64,000 nt of DNA from Tubiluchus corallicola (lineage: Eukaryota; Priapulida; Priapulimorpha; Priapulimorphida; Tubiluchidae): NCBI GenBank assembly GCA_030141605.1, contig JAQGDQ010000488.1, forward strand, positions 1-64,000, in the 5' to 3' direction. A model generated the notes under the pieces. The model saw nothing but the letters and a program-made list of their open reading frames with translations. It was not told the origin of the DNA and made no database searches. A program made the translations under genes and the position numbers. Below are positions 34,501-42,859 of this stretch, one piece after another (position 1 is the first letter of the stretch; each line of letters starts with the position of its first letter).

Positions 34501-36905
34501 GACACCTTGAAACAGACGATTTTACGTTTTATTCAAGTAGCAGCCATGGCTATAATCTAGTGTTTAACTGACACTTTGAAACAGACGATTTTACGTTTTA
34601 TTCATGTAGCAGCCATGGCTATAATCTAGTGTTTAACTGACACCTTGAGACAGACGATTTTACGTTTTATTCAAGTAGCAGCCATGGCTATATTCTAGTG
34701 TTTAACTGACACTTTGAAACAGACGATTTTACGTTTTATTCATGTAGCAGCCATGGCTATAATCTAGTGTTTAACTGACACTTTGAAACAGACGATTTTA
34801 CGTTTTATCCAAGTAGCAGCCATGGCTATAATCTAGTGTTTAACTGACACTTTGAAACAGACGATTTTACGTTTTATTCATGTAGCAGCCATGGCTATAT
34901 TCTAGTGTTTAACTGACACTTTGAGACAGACGATTTTACGTTTTATTCAAGTAGCAGCCATGGCTATAATCTAGTGTTTAACTGACACTTTGAAACAGAC
35001 GATTTTACGTTTTATTCATGTAGCAGCCATGGCTATAATCTAGTGTTTAACTGACACTTTGAAACAGACGATTTTACGTTTTATTCTTGTAGCAGCCATG
35101 GCTATATTCTAGTGTTTAACTGACACTTTGAAACAGACGATTTTACGTTTTATTTATGTAGCAGCCATGGCTATAATCTAGTGTTTAACTGACACTTTGA
35201 GTCAGACGATTTTACGTTTTATTCATGTAGCAGCCATGGCTATATTCTAGTGTTTAACTGACACCTTGAGACAGACGATTTTACGTTTTATTCTTGTAGC
35301 AGCCATGGCTATATTCTAGTGTTTAACTGACACTTTGAAACAGACGATTTTACGTTTTATTCATGTAGCAGCCATGGCTATAATCAAGTGTTTAACTGAC
35401 ACTTTGAGACAGCCGATTTTACGTCTTATTTATGTAGCAGCCATGGCTATAATCTAGTGTTTAACTGACACTTTGAGACAGACGATTTTACGTTTTATTC
35501 ATGTAGCAGCCATGGCTATATTCTAGTGTTTAACTGACACTTTGAAACAGACGATTTTACGTTTTATTCATGTAGCAGCCATGGCTATAATCAAGTGTTT
35601 AACTGACACTTTGAAACAGACGATTTTACGTTTTATTCATGTAGCAGCCATGGCTATATTCTAGTGTTTAACTGACACTTTGAGACAGACGATTTTACGT
35701 TTTATTCTTGTAGCAGCCATGGCTATAATCTAGTGTTTAACTGACACTTTGAGACAGCCGATTTTACGTTTTATTTATGTAGCAGCCATGGCTATAATCT
35801 AGTGTTTAACTGACACTTTGAGACAGACGATTTTACGTTTTATTCATGTAGCAGCCATGGCTATATTCTAGTGTTTAACTGACACCTTGAGACAGACGAT
35901 TTTACGTTTTATTCTTGTAGCAGCCATGGCTATATTCTAGTGTTTAACTGACACTTTGAAACAGGCGATTTTACGTTTTATTCATGTAGCAGCCATGGCT
36001 ATAATCAAGTGTTTAACTGACACTTTGAGACAGCCGATTTTACGTTTTATTTATGTAGCAGCCATGGCTATAATCTAGTGTTTAACTGACACTTTGAGAC
36101 AGACGATTTTACGTTTTATTCATGTAGCAGCCATGGCTATATTCTAGTGTTTAACTGACACCTTGAGACAGACGATTTTACGTTTTATTCTTGTAGCAGC
36201 CATGGCTATATTCTAGTGTTTAACTGACACTTTGAAACAGACGATTTTACGTTTTATTCATGTAGCAGCCATGGCTATATTCTAGTTGCATGTGACTGAC
36301 ACTATTCTAGTAACTGACACTTTGAGAAAGACGATTTTACGTTTTATTCATGGTAGCAGCCATGGCTATATTCTACTGTAACTCTAACATTTTTCCCGAT
36401 CGTCTCACAAATGTCTATACAAGGTTGCTACAACACCACGGTACTGACTTATTTCGTTAATAGGTGCACCCAATAACGACGGTAATTAATACTATCTTAA
36501 TGAATATAAGCCCATGCGGCAAAGTCGTGTGTGTGCTTTGTAAGTCTTATATTGGGTTTGTTTAGAAGGAGTGAGAGAAAGAGAGATAACACCTTACATG
36601 TTATAAGACAAAGAAAGTGATTATTGAAGCACGGAAGTTTGCTCCAAAAACATCCCTTGCTCTTCTGTATGCCGACATCATTGCTGGATATTATGCAAGA
36701 CTCTGCATTGATTAATAATGAGATGTTGACTTACGATTATCAAAAAGATGAAGGCGAGATAAGAGATCTTTCCTCTTTTCATCATCTTCCTGCAGTTTCG
36801 CTAATTCGTCGTCTGTAAGATGATCTTCAAGGTCAAACGAGTTTGCAAGGTTGTAAGACTTCGGTGACAAACTCTTGGCCAAGGCATCCCGGAATCGTGA
36901 AAATA
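22209..36905 (-). CDS. Pentraxin-domain protein with internal furin-type site (5' end missing)
   Basis: Six exons join with matching phases: 36905-36735, 33904-33777, 31110-30965, 26137-26010, 25371-25192 and 22555-22209; all junctions are GT-AG. The order is an acidic, charged pre-domain (DDELAKLQEDDEKRKDLL); then the pentraxin fold: LMVVFPAKTS, FTMCQWIALDSS, TLISYD, LWQHLCISWQA (near the HxCxSW pentraxin signature), FIVHVNGEKI, CLIFGQDQ, SFVGSVTDLRMWSRQLT and HLISWDD; then a basic helical tail of about 90 residues to the TAG at 22211. RRRRKR at 25357-25340 is a furin-type site inside the fold. Pentraxins are secreted pattern-recognition or synaptic lectins, usually calcium-binding. Signal-peptide exons are not identified; 42498-42657 has a compatible phase. 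It could also be part of a larger LamG/pentraxin receptor. Confidence 0.85.
22647..23150. mobile_element. Foldback/MITE with about 30-bp inverted ends
   Basis: The left end GCTATAGGTTTTACACGTCA and right end (inverted) GCTCTTATAGGTTTTACATG both continue into TCAAATGTAGAC. Inside, AGTCAAATGTAGA-type motifs recur in direct orientation in the left half and inverted in the right half, so the whole element can fold back. No clear target duplication. It is in the last intron of the pentraxin gene. Confidence 0.7.
23722..24674. repeat. Minisatellite, 37-bp unit, about 26 copies
   Basis: The unit is CCTAGAAGAAACCATGTG followed by TTTTGCAGTACCATCTTAA. Spacing is 37 bp (ATGTG at 23751 and 23788). It lies in the last intron of the pentraxin gene. 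On that gene's sense strand each unit reads GGTTTCTTCTAG|GTTAAG. Confidence 0.95.
25192..25371 (-). CDS. Pentraxin gene, exon with basic cleavage site and calcium loop
   Basis: It opens EQIEGRRRRKRSGD: the furin consensus RxKR followed by Ser lies at 25357-25340. It continues to CLIFGQDQVNMNASQNSF and VTDLRMWSRQLTDAQI. In C-reactive protein the equivalent loop is GQEQD, where the Asp binds calcium; here that position is Val (25279-25277) and the loop is shortened. Acceptor TTTCAG; donor TAC|GTAAGT. Confidence 0.9.
25467..25540. repeat. (CA)n-type microsatellite
   Basis: An imperfect CA/CG dinucleotide tract in a pentraxin-gene intron. The Ala/His/Cys-rich open frames over it are artefacts. 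A CTA/CTG trinucleotide tract occurs separately at 25040-25110. Confidence 0.9.
26010..26137 (-). CDS. Pentraxin gene, signature exon (HLCISW)
   Basis: The acceptor TTTTCTTACAG is followed by one base completing Thr, then RMPNDDDIFRYG, LWQHLCISWQANDSG and FIVHVNGEKIF, with donor G|GTAAGT. H-x-C-x-S-W is the pentraxin family signature and the following VxxNGE strand is standard. Confidence 0.92.
26663..26908 (-). mobile_element. LINE C-terminal zinc-knuckle remnant
   Basis: It encodes NLCCVSGWEAQDAKHYFLEC, the CCxC/HxxxxC block found at the C-terminus of many non-LTR elements. It is short, isolated and in an intron. Confidence 0.6.
26990..27420 (-). mobile_element. LINE RT C-terminal remnant, same family as at 17641
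   Basis: The minus strand encodes KKRRSRWIGHVVR near 27105-27065 and a YNSELWT-like block near 27260-27230, with stops between. It matches the tail seen at 17641-18045 in the opposite orientation. It lies in the pentraxin-gene intron. Confidence 0.6.
27885..29515. repeat. Minisatellite, 63-bp unit, about 26 copies
   Basis: The unit includes GTCAAACAGTTGCTAAACG, TTTGCCAAGCAGTCACAAG and ACATCCGCATGTGTGCGTTG. Because 63 is divisible by 3, several frames on both strands stay open; the longest is 587 codons (27790-29553). Variable sites include Pro/Leu and Ala/Thr changes with no sign of codon constraint, so I treat it as noncoding. It lies in the pentraxin-gene intron 30964-26138. Confidence 0.95.
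29945..30022 (+). tRNA. tRNA-like sequence, probably a pseudogene or SINE head
   Basis: A perfect T-arm is present (CCTGG-TTCAATT-CCAGG, 29997-30013) with a B-box, and a TTGTAAG loop that would give anticodon TGT (Thr). The anticodon stem does not pair and the acceptor stem is wrongly spaced (AGTCAG at 29973 pairs with CTGACT at 30014). This is not a functional tRNA as it stands. Confidence 0.4.
30410..30955. repeat. Three tandem ~200-bp units with expanded CAACAG/ACGACA tracts
   Basis: TTTCTAAGACTGGGTG-type blocks at about 30420, 30566 and 30759 each lead into a CAA/CAG-rich tract and an AGAATGCTGTAA block. It ends 10 bp from a pentraxin-gene exon. Open frames (Asn-rich plus, Leu-rich minus) are due to the triplet tracts. 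Confidence 0.8.
30965..31110 (-). CDS. Pentraxin gene, exon with WIALDSS and LISYD
   Basis: The acceptor TTTTTTTCAG is followed in phase 0 by WIALDSSISHDATMTLISYD, the Cys-x-Trp-then-SYxx region of pentraxin/LamG folds. It ends RIAVYVNEDLK plus two bases at AC|GTAAGT, completed as Thr by the next exon. Confidence 0.88.
31335..32060 (+). repeat. Dispersed repeat, family R, copy 1
   Basis: It matches 60268-60800 over several blocks (AGTAGGTTTCAGAAAAATCG, AATTTTATGC, GAAAGGAATTTT, TTGACAAGATACAGTAA) and part of it matches 13255-13430. No coding capacity and no clear ends; probably an unclassified transposon. Confidence 0.65.
33150..33547 (-). mobile_element. Non-autonomous hAT element, family H2, copy 2
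   Basis: It runs TAGGGGTGAGCAT to ATGCTCACCCTTA with a perfect 8-bp duplication TTGAATGG (33142-33149, 33548-33555). Same internal TTCGAATTCGA-rich zones as the copy at 15739, in inverse orientation. In a pentraxin-gene intron. Confidence 0.92.
33777..33904 (-). CDS. Pentraxin gene, exon opening the fold
   Basis: The acceptor TTTTTAG is followed by TC completing a Leu codon, then TLVGNEDPIQDG, LMVVFPAKTSTDAIKF and ERFTMCQ, ending in phase 0 at CAG|GTAAAA. VFPxxTxTDxxxF followed by FTMC is the usual start of a pentraxin domain. Confidence 0.9.
34493..36375. repeat. Minisatellite, 69-bp unit, about 27 copies
   Basis: The unit runs TTTAACTGACACTTTGAAAC, AGACGATTTTACG, TTTTATTCATGTAGC and AGCCATGGCTATAATCTAG. 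Variants alternate in a way that suggests a four-unit higher-order repeat. It lies in the pentraxin-gene intron between 36735 and 33904. On the sense strand nearly every unit reads ATGAATAAAACG. Confidence 0.96.
36735..36905 (-). CDS. Pentraxin gene, acidic pre-domain exon
   Basis: The acceptor GTTGCTACAG is followed by TA (codon split with an upstream exon), then FSRFRDALAKSLSPKSY, LANSFDLEDHLTDDELAKLQ and EDDEKRKDLLSRLHLFDN. The donor is C|GTAAGT and phase matches the next exon. A charged helix, possibly coiled coil, precedes the pentraxin fold. Its own 5' partner is uncertain. Confidence 0.8.
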
Positions 36906-37094
36906 CTGTAGCAACTATCAGTAACAAATTAGTAATAATTAGTTTTTCTACTTTTGCCAGTGTTTCAGTTTAGCTGATTGAAAATTAAAATTAAGTTTAA
37001 GCCTGAACCACAACAACTAAATCGCAATAATAAACTTATACACCCACAAGAACAAATTTTGTCAATAATGGCACACATTCTTATATACGATTAA

Positions 37095-37552
37095 CCCTTT
37101 CATACCCGTTGTATCCCGTGGAAACGAGAATATTTTCTGCCTATAAAATTAATAAAATTTTAAAAGTGACCGTTATTTGATCTGTTAATAGTTATTTTGA
37201 TTTAAGCCAATAACAATAGACTAAAAATAGTGATAAAATGGCAAACTAGGAAATCTACATAGCATAAAAAACTGCGCAAGGTACAGTACTTTAGAGAGGG
37301 CTTTGTACAGATTAGCATAGCGTGCATACTAAATGTCTTAAATACTTTAAAAAATTATCAGCAGTTGCAAAATGAAGCACATTTTATGCTTCCATTGAAT
37401 CCCAATGTATCCCGTGGGATACAGACTATATTTAGCAAGCGGGCACAGGTAGAAAAAAATAATTATTATGTGTAAACAAGATGGGCATACTGAACAAAAG
37501 TACCAAGCCAAAAATTTTTTTTATTACAAAAAATAATTTGGGACTGAAAGGG
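37095..37552 (+). mobile_element. piggyBac-like MITE, family P, copy 4
   Basis: Flanked by TTAA at 37091-37094 and 37553-37556. It is longer than copies 1 and 3 and shares with copy 2 the internal segment containing ATTGAATCCCAATGTATCCC. Confidence 0.85.
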
Positions 37553-37921
37553 TTAATACACATTCAGATTAATTTTTTAATTTTAATTCAGAAATATCGT
37601 GTATGGTTTTAGGTAGATTAAAAATGCACCTAATGGCTTGAAACCATCATAATACAAGTAATATAACTGATACAAATTCTCATAGTACAGTTTGGACAAA
37701 AGAAGCAAAAAATTAAACCACCACGTGCAAATTAAAGCATATTTTACGATCTAAAAGCACATTTATGTTAAAAATCACCAAAGTTAATAAGTGCAGGTAT
37801 GAAATACGAATGATCCACAACAAATTTAACAGATTTATACTGAGTTCAATAATAATCATTGGCGGTAAGATAATGGGCCACGTAACAATAGTTGAGAACT
37901 ATGTGTAGACAGAAATGTAAT

Positions 37922-38119
37922 GGCGCGTTCAAACTAGCGAACTTTCTCGTCAAAAAACTCGCAGTAACTCGCCAAGTAAACTCCAAGCGTGTTCAGACTA
38001 GAGCACCAACTCGTAGCAACTGTCGGAGCGTTTGCAATTTCTTGCCAACAGTAACTCGCAGAGCAGTTCACACTTGCAAGTTTGCTGTCAGAGAGAAAAC
38101 TCGCTGGTGTGAATGCACC
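37922..38119. mobile_element. Small MITE with imperfect ~20-bp inverted ends
   Basis: The left end GGCGCGTTCAAACTAGCGA and the inverted right end GGTGCATTCACACCAGCGAG match with few changes. Target duplication unclear, superfamily not assigned. Confidence 0.6.
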
Positions 38120-38258
38120 CCGTTAGATTTCCCTCTGCACGTTTTTCTCAACTATCGTTACGCAGAACATTATCCTACCTCTTGCGATTATTGTTGACCT
38201 CAGAAAAAAGTGTTAAATTGATGTTTGACAACTATAAGTTGAGTAAAATTATTAAGTC

Positions 38259-38553
38259 TGTAGTATAGTGGTAGTACGTGTGTGAGCTGTGTGTAGCTGT
38301 TTATGAACGTTTGAGTAATGGCAAAGCTATCAAGACTTTGTTTGCGAAATAACACTTTTATTAAATAACATCACTATAAATATAATAAATGTATAGCAAT
38401 GCCAAGGCCCCTGATCTACAAGAGACGTCCTGTGCGTGAGTGAGGGGTGTGACCAAGCTCCCCTGCTAGCTGGTGTCACGACCTATATATCAGCTGCTTG
38501 CGCAGTCTAACAAGTGGGTCAACTCTTCGCCCACGTCGTCACGTGACACCACT
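38259..38553 (+). repeat. LTR-like sequence, plus orientation
   Basis: It begins TGTAGTATAGTGGTAGTACG and carries AGCAATGCCAAGGCCCCTGATC, matching in order the sequence at 40002-39640 on the other strand. The 3' boundary is approximate. The TG start suggests a solo LTR. Confidence 0.45.
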
Positions 38554-39639
38554 CCTTAAGATTTATTAAGGCTTATTTGGCTTGGCTTCATGAATAATCT
38601 TCTTGGCATAATTATTTGACATTTAGCATATTTTAACAGATTCTCTTTACTAGTTGTAACAACATTGGTTCTTGGTTCTGGTACAAATAAACGGCCACCT
38701 CCAATTTATGAAACCGAAGTTTTACAAGCACCCAGTTATATAGCGACATGATTTATTTCAGCAAATGCCGTTTCAACATCAAAGCAAGATGTCAGAATTC
38801 GAGAAGCCACCTGTATGAATGAACGATTCAGCTACAATACAGAACAATTTTAAAACAACTATGAAAATGTAAACAAAATTATGCATACTTTGTTAAAATT
38901 CTGATGTTCATTTTTCAGTTTTTTGATAACTCTCGTGCGCTAGCACTGCTCTGTTTGTTTTACTTACATTTTAATAATAAACCCTTTCACAGTTTCAGTG
39001 GTTGATGATGACCGTGTAAAGGTCAAAGGTTAAGAGTAGCAGACAATGCATGTGTGTACACTTGACAACGCCTCACAGCCCAAGCTATTATAATACTAAC
39101 AGTTTTAACAGCTAGCTATAACCTAACTAAGATCATTTTTTTCTTGTTCCCAAGCAAGATCCTGCTAGTAAATCACTCTAGCCGCAGACTAATGTATAAT
39201 TAAGTAATGACCACGTATAAAACAGTTACTGAACTGATGCGGCAGACGGCTTTACTTTACCTACATATCACGTTACGGTTGCAGTTAAGACGCGTTGCTG
39301 TGGTACACTTAACCTTTGACCCACATCAACTGCGCGTGCGCACAACTAAATCGTGAAAAGCCTTACTGGAGTAAAATTCGCCCATTAAATTTTACTGTTA
39401 TTCTGTATTGTAAATGCGTCTTTCATTACGACACTCCGGCCTGCATGTGTATAATTATACCCAACACATTTCTACTTTAAAAACCAACAAAGTAAGATTA
39501 TACAACCTCGATGATTTCCTCCAACCGCTAAAACATGACTGGTTGCTATCAAATTGCAACTCCAAATCTAAAAAAGAGAGTAAAGAGAATCTGTAAAATA
39601 TGTTAATTATCTGATAATTAATAGCTTGATAGTTAAATA

Positions 39640-40002
39640 TGTTACACGCCTAGGAAGCCAGACTTACGAACACGGGATTAAGGTGCGGCGGTCACGTGAC
39701 TGCCTCTCCACTAGATTCACAAATACGGAAGTGCCCATTCTGGACAGGCTGCGCAGCCAGCCTGGCGCCAGTGCGGAAGCCATGGGCTGGAGGAGTCTAC
39801 TAAGAGATCAGATCAGACTAGGATCTCAAGGAGGAAGGTTAGAGATACAGATCAGGGGGCTTGGCATTGCTATGATATATGTACACTTATGTATTATGAT
39901 GTTGTGAAATAAACGTGAAATCGACACAGATCTTATAGCTTTGTCATCACCTAAATGCCCATAAACAGCTACTGTCATTTACCAACGTACTACCACTATA
40001 CA
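39640..40002 (-). repeat. LTR-like sequence, minus orientation
   Basis: On the minus strand it begins TGTATAGTGGTAGTACG, ends GGCGTGTAACA (TG..CA) and contains an AGCAATGCCAAGCCCCCTG block shared with 38259-38553. There is no 4-6-bp target duplication, so solo-LTR status is likely but unproven. Confidence 0.5.
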
Positions 40003-40413
40003 AACCAAGCATATTAATTTTACTAAGAGAAAGCGTTAAACCCGATTTGCTTCAGCACAAAAGACTATTATACTTTACTGTACTGTACTTTCTGTAATAA
40101 TTCATTACTTCACTGAAACAACAATCGTGGCATGATAGTCTGAACTGCATGTTAGATGTTTATTTGTGGTAATACACCATAGTGAGTTGACAATATGGGT
40201 AAGTGAATGACTTTTTGGAAGTGATGTGTATTTCTCGACCAAAGATAAGCATCAATAGGTGTGGCCAGTAAAAGGATACGTGGCTGCAGTGTTCAATAGT
40301 AGTCAGTTATTTTCTGGGAAGTTTAACCAACCTTGTCTATGAATTATGAACTATGAATTTTATTTCACACATCAGAAAATACAATATCAAACACATTAAT
40401 AAATTTTAAATAA

Positions 40414-40687
40414 AATAATTTGAGTAGTGCGAGGTGAGTGTACGACCATACGGTCATTAACACACTCACCTTACTTAAATGAAAAAATGATTATAGTTAT
40501 GCATGCTTCTGTAGGTAACTTAATGTAAATAAGGATGAAGTAAATGATGTAATAATTTGAGTAGTGTGAGGTGAGTGTACGACCATACGGTCATCAACAC
40601 ACTCACCTTACTTAAATGAAAAAATGATTATAGTTATGCATGCTTCTGTAGGTAACTTAATGTAAATAAGAATGAAGTAAATGATCT
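40414..40687. repeat. Two tandem 137-bp units containing a hairpin
   Basis: Two almost identical units each hold AGGTGAGTGT and its complement ACACACTCACCT around GACC-ATAC-GGTC, a nested stem-loop. Adjacent sequence at 40350-40413 resembles a LINE 3' tail (minus). Confidence 0.85.
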
Positions 40688-41580
40688 AATAATAGCAATG
40701 GTATAAGAGCAATAAACTTGAAAGTTGAGAAAGGAAAACATAATATGTAATTACGTGCTGTTAAAATTTACGACAAAGTGCCCTACGTGTTCATCATTTT
40801 CAATGCGCTAAGTGTTTCTTTTCAACAACCGACGAACTTTCTCACTTCTGTAAAGGGTATTTGGTCCCAGCACTCAACAACTTTTGTCCCAGATGCCGTA
40901 ATACAAAGGATAAACTCTCATTTTAATTGATAACAAATTTTTATCAGTCCTTCATCTTTAGTTTAAACAATTTATTTAGGATTGGATGAGACAGTTTGCA
41001 CAACATGATTTAGGATCCTCACCACAACAGACTTTATACACTATTTACAAGAACATTTACAGTAAGAATAGACTATACTTAGTTTTTAGTATACTTTAGT
41101 ATACTAAAGTTTTACTACAGTGATGCGTTAGACGTTAGTAGAAAATGACGGTTAGTAAATATTAATGTACGATTATTTAAGAATGATTCATTTTATATCA
41201 GATAGAAACTACTGGAAGCGTTTAGTACATAATATAAAGTCATGTATGCATTGGAATATTTTACAGTTAGTAACATAGTTAAATTCATCTTTTCCGAACA
41301 ATAACAACTTCAACAGATCATTAGTTCCTAAGACAGCTATATTAAGGTTTTCGGGCAGAAGTATTGCATTTAATTCATCTTTTTGATACAGGCCGTGATT
41401 TTGCTGCCACGTGTTGAGTGCATTATACCACCACGAGGATCTTTTTCAATGATTGATGATTAGTTAAAATTGTTCCGGTATTTACATGTTTAAATTGTAA
41501 AACCTTTCCGGTCATAACGTAAACACTGCTAAAGCTATAAACATGCAACTTTCTCGGCCAAAAACCATAGTACTGTAACA

Positions 41581-41751
41581 TCACTCTTTATTTGCAGTGG
41601 AAAAATCTGGAAGGAAATAATCTTTTGAAATTGCAACAGAGAATGGAGCACAAGCAATTTGATGCAGCTTTTCAACCACATTAGCATCGCCGTCATCAGA
41701 CTCTGCGTTTTTTTCAAATTCATTCCGCAGCCTCCCAGCCTCAGCCAGACA
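41581..41751 (-). CDS. Unassigned exon-like segment (possible terminal exon)
   Basis: After a TACAATACAG acceptor there is an open frame of 56 codons ending in TGA (41583-41581). It has a protein-like composition: LAEAGRLRNEFEKNAESDDG, ANVVEKLHQIA, ISKDYFLPDF. An AATAAA overlaps the end. The phase (0) does not fit the 42498-42657 segment or the pentraxin exons, so it would belong to another transcript or be an alternative end. Family not recognised. Confidence 0.4.
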   Translation of the reverse strand, partial: CLAEAGRLRNEFEKNAESDDGDANVVEKLHQIACAPFSVAISKDYFLPDFSTANKE

Positions 41752-41797
41752 CTGTATTGTACACTAACTCTTTGTATTGTAAATATTTCCTAATTTT

Positions 41798-42250
41798 GCC
41801 TTACCTTACCTTACCTTACCTTACCTTACCTTACCTTACCTTATCTTATCTTACCTTGCTTTATCTTACCTTACCTTACCTTACCGTACCTCCCCTTACC
41901 TTGCTTTATCTTACCTTATCTTACCTTACCTTACCTTACCTTACCTTACCTTACCTTACCTTACCTTACCTTACCTTATCTTACCTCACCTCACCTTACC
42001 TTATCTTACCTTACCTTGCCTTACCTTACCTTACCTTACCTTACCTTACCTTACCTTATCTTACCTTTCCTCGCCTTACCTTACCTTACCTAGCCTTACC
42101 TTTCCTTACCTTACCTTACCTTATCTTGCCTTCCCTTACCTTACCTTACCTTACCTTACCTTACCTTACCTTACCTTACCTGATCTTACCTCACCTCACC
42201 TCACCTCACCTCATATCATCTCACCTTACCTCACTTTACTTCACCTCAAC
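41798..42250. repeat. (CCTTA)n pentanucleotide tract, about 450 bp
   Basis: Nearly pure CCTTA repeats with scattered substitutions, grading into CCTCA at the 3' end. The 181-codon Tyr/Leu/Thr/Pro open frame over it is an artefact of the repeat. Confidence 0.97.
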
Positions 42251-42497
42251 ACATCTCACATTAGCTCGGATCGTTATTTCGCTTCAGAACCTAACATTTT
42301 GAAATTCACTTGCAATGATGAACAAGTTAAGTAAGTTCTGTGCGAGCAATGTCTAGAAGCTCTCAAACATGGCTGCCAAGTGTGTAATTGTCACGATAAT
42401 ATTTGCTACTTTCTTGACCAAAAATTGTCTAGTGTCTAATTTCACGATGATATTTGACACTTTTGACGAAAAATTATGCTACTACATTGTAACTCAC

Positions 42498-42657
42498 CTG
42501 AGAAAGCAACAAAAGCTAAATTAAAAAAAAATAATTCTGGTCCTTGCGCAGATTTTTTCGTTTCTGACAGAACGTCTTTATTTGCATTTGATGCTAACTT
42601 ACCCAAAATAGAATTGAGCTCCTCATACTGGACTGTTTTCAATGGAATATCCACTCT
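42498..42657 (-). CDS. Unassigned exon-like segment, candidate upstream exon of the pentraxin gene
   Basis: The frame reads RVDIPLKTVQYEELNSILGK, then ANKDVLSETKKSAQGPELF, and ends at a perfect CAG|GTGAGT donor in phase 1, the phase the exon at 36905 needs. An internal GG|GTAAGT could act as an alternative donor in the same phase. An in-frame TAG sits just before the start, so the acceptor must be CAGTAG|AG. It has no start codon, so it is not a first exon. Confidence 0.45.
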
Positions 42658-42859
42658 CTACTGTTTTTGCTTCTCTCTATAGTCAAGAGGAAATGAACTG
42701 TGTGCAGGTCGTCCTTAGTCAGTTTGACAAATGTCGTTTGGTAAAGTCAACAGTTATGTTGCCTATTATTGCCATAACAAGTTCTTGAGCGAATTTATCA
42801 TGTATCGCATTTATCACATTTGTCATGTGGAAAATTATTCGTCCGTTTTTTGTCATCGC

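Noticed and set aside
41757-42302. 181-codon Tyr/Leu/Pro-rich ORF
   Set aside because: Direct translation of the CCTTA microsatellite.
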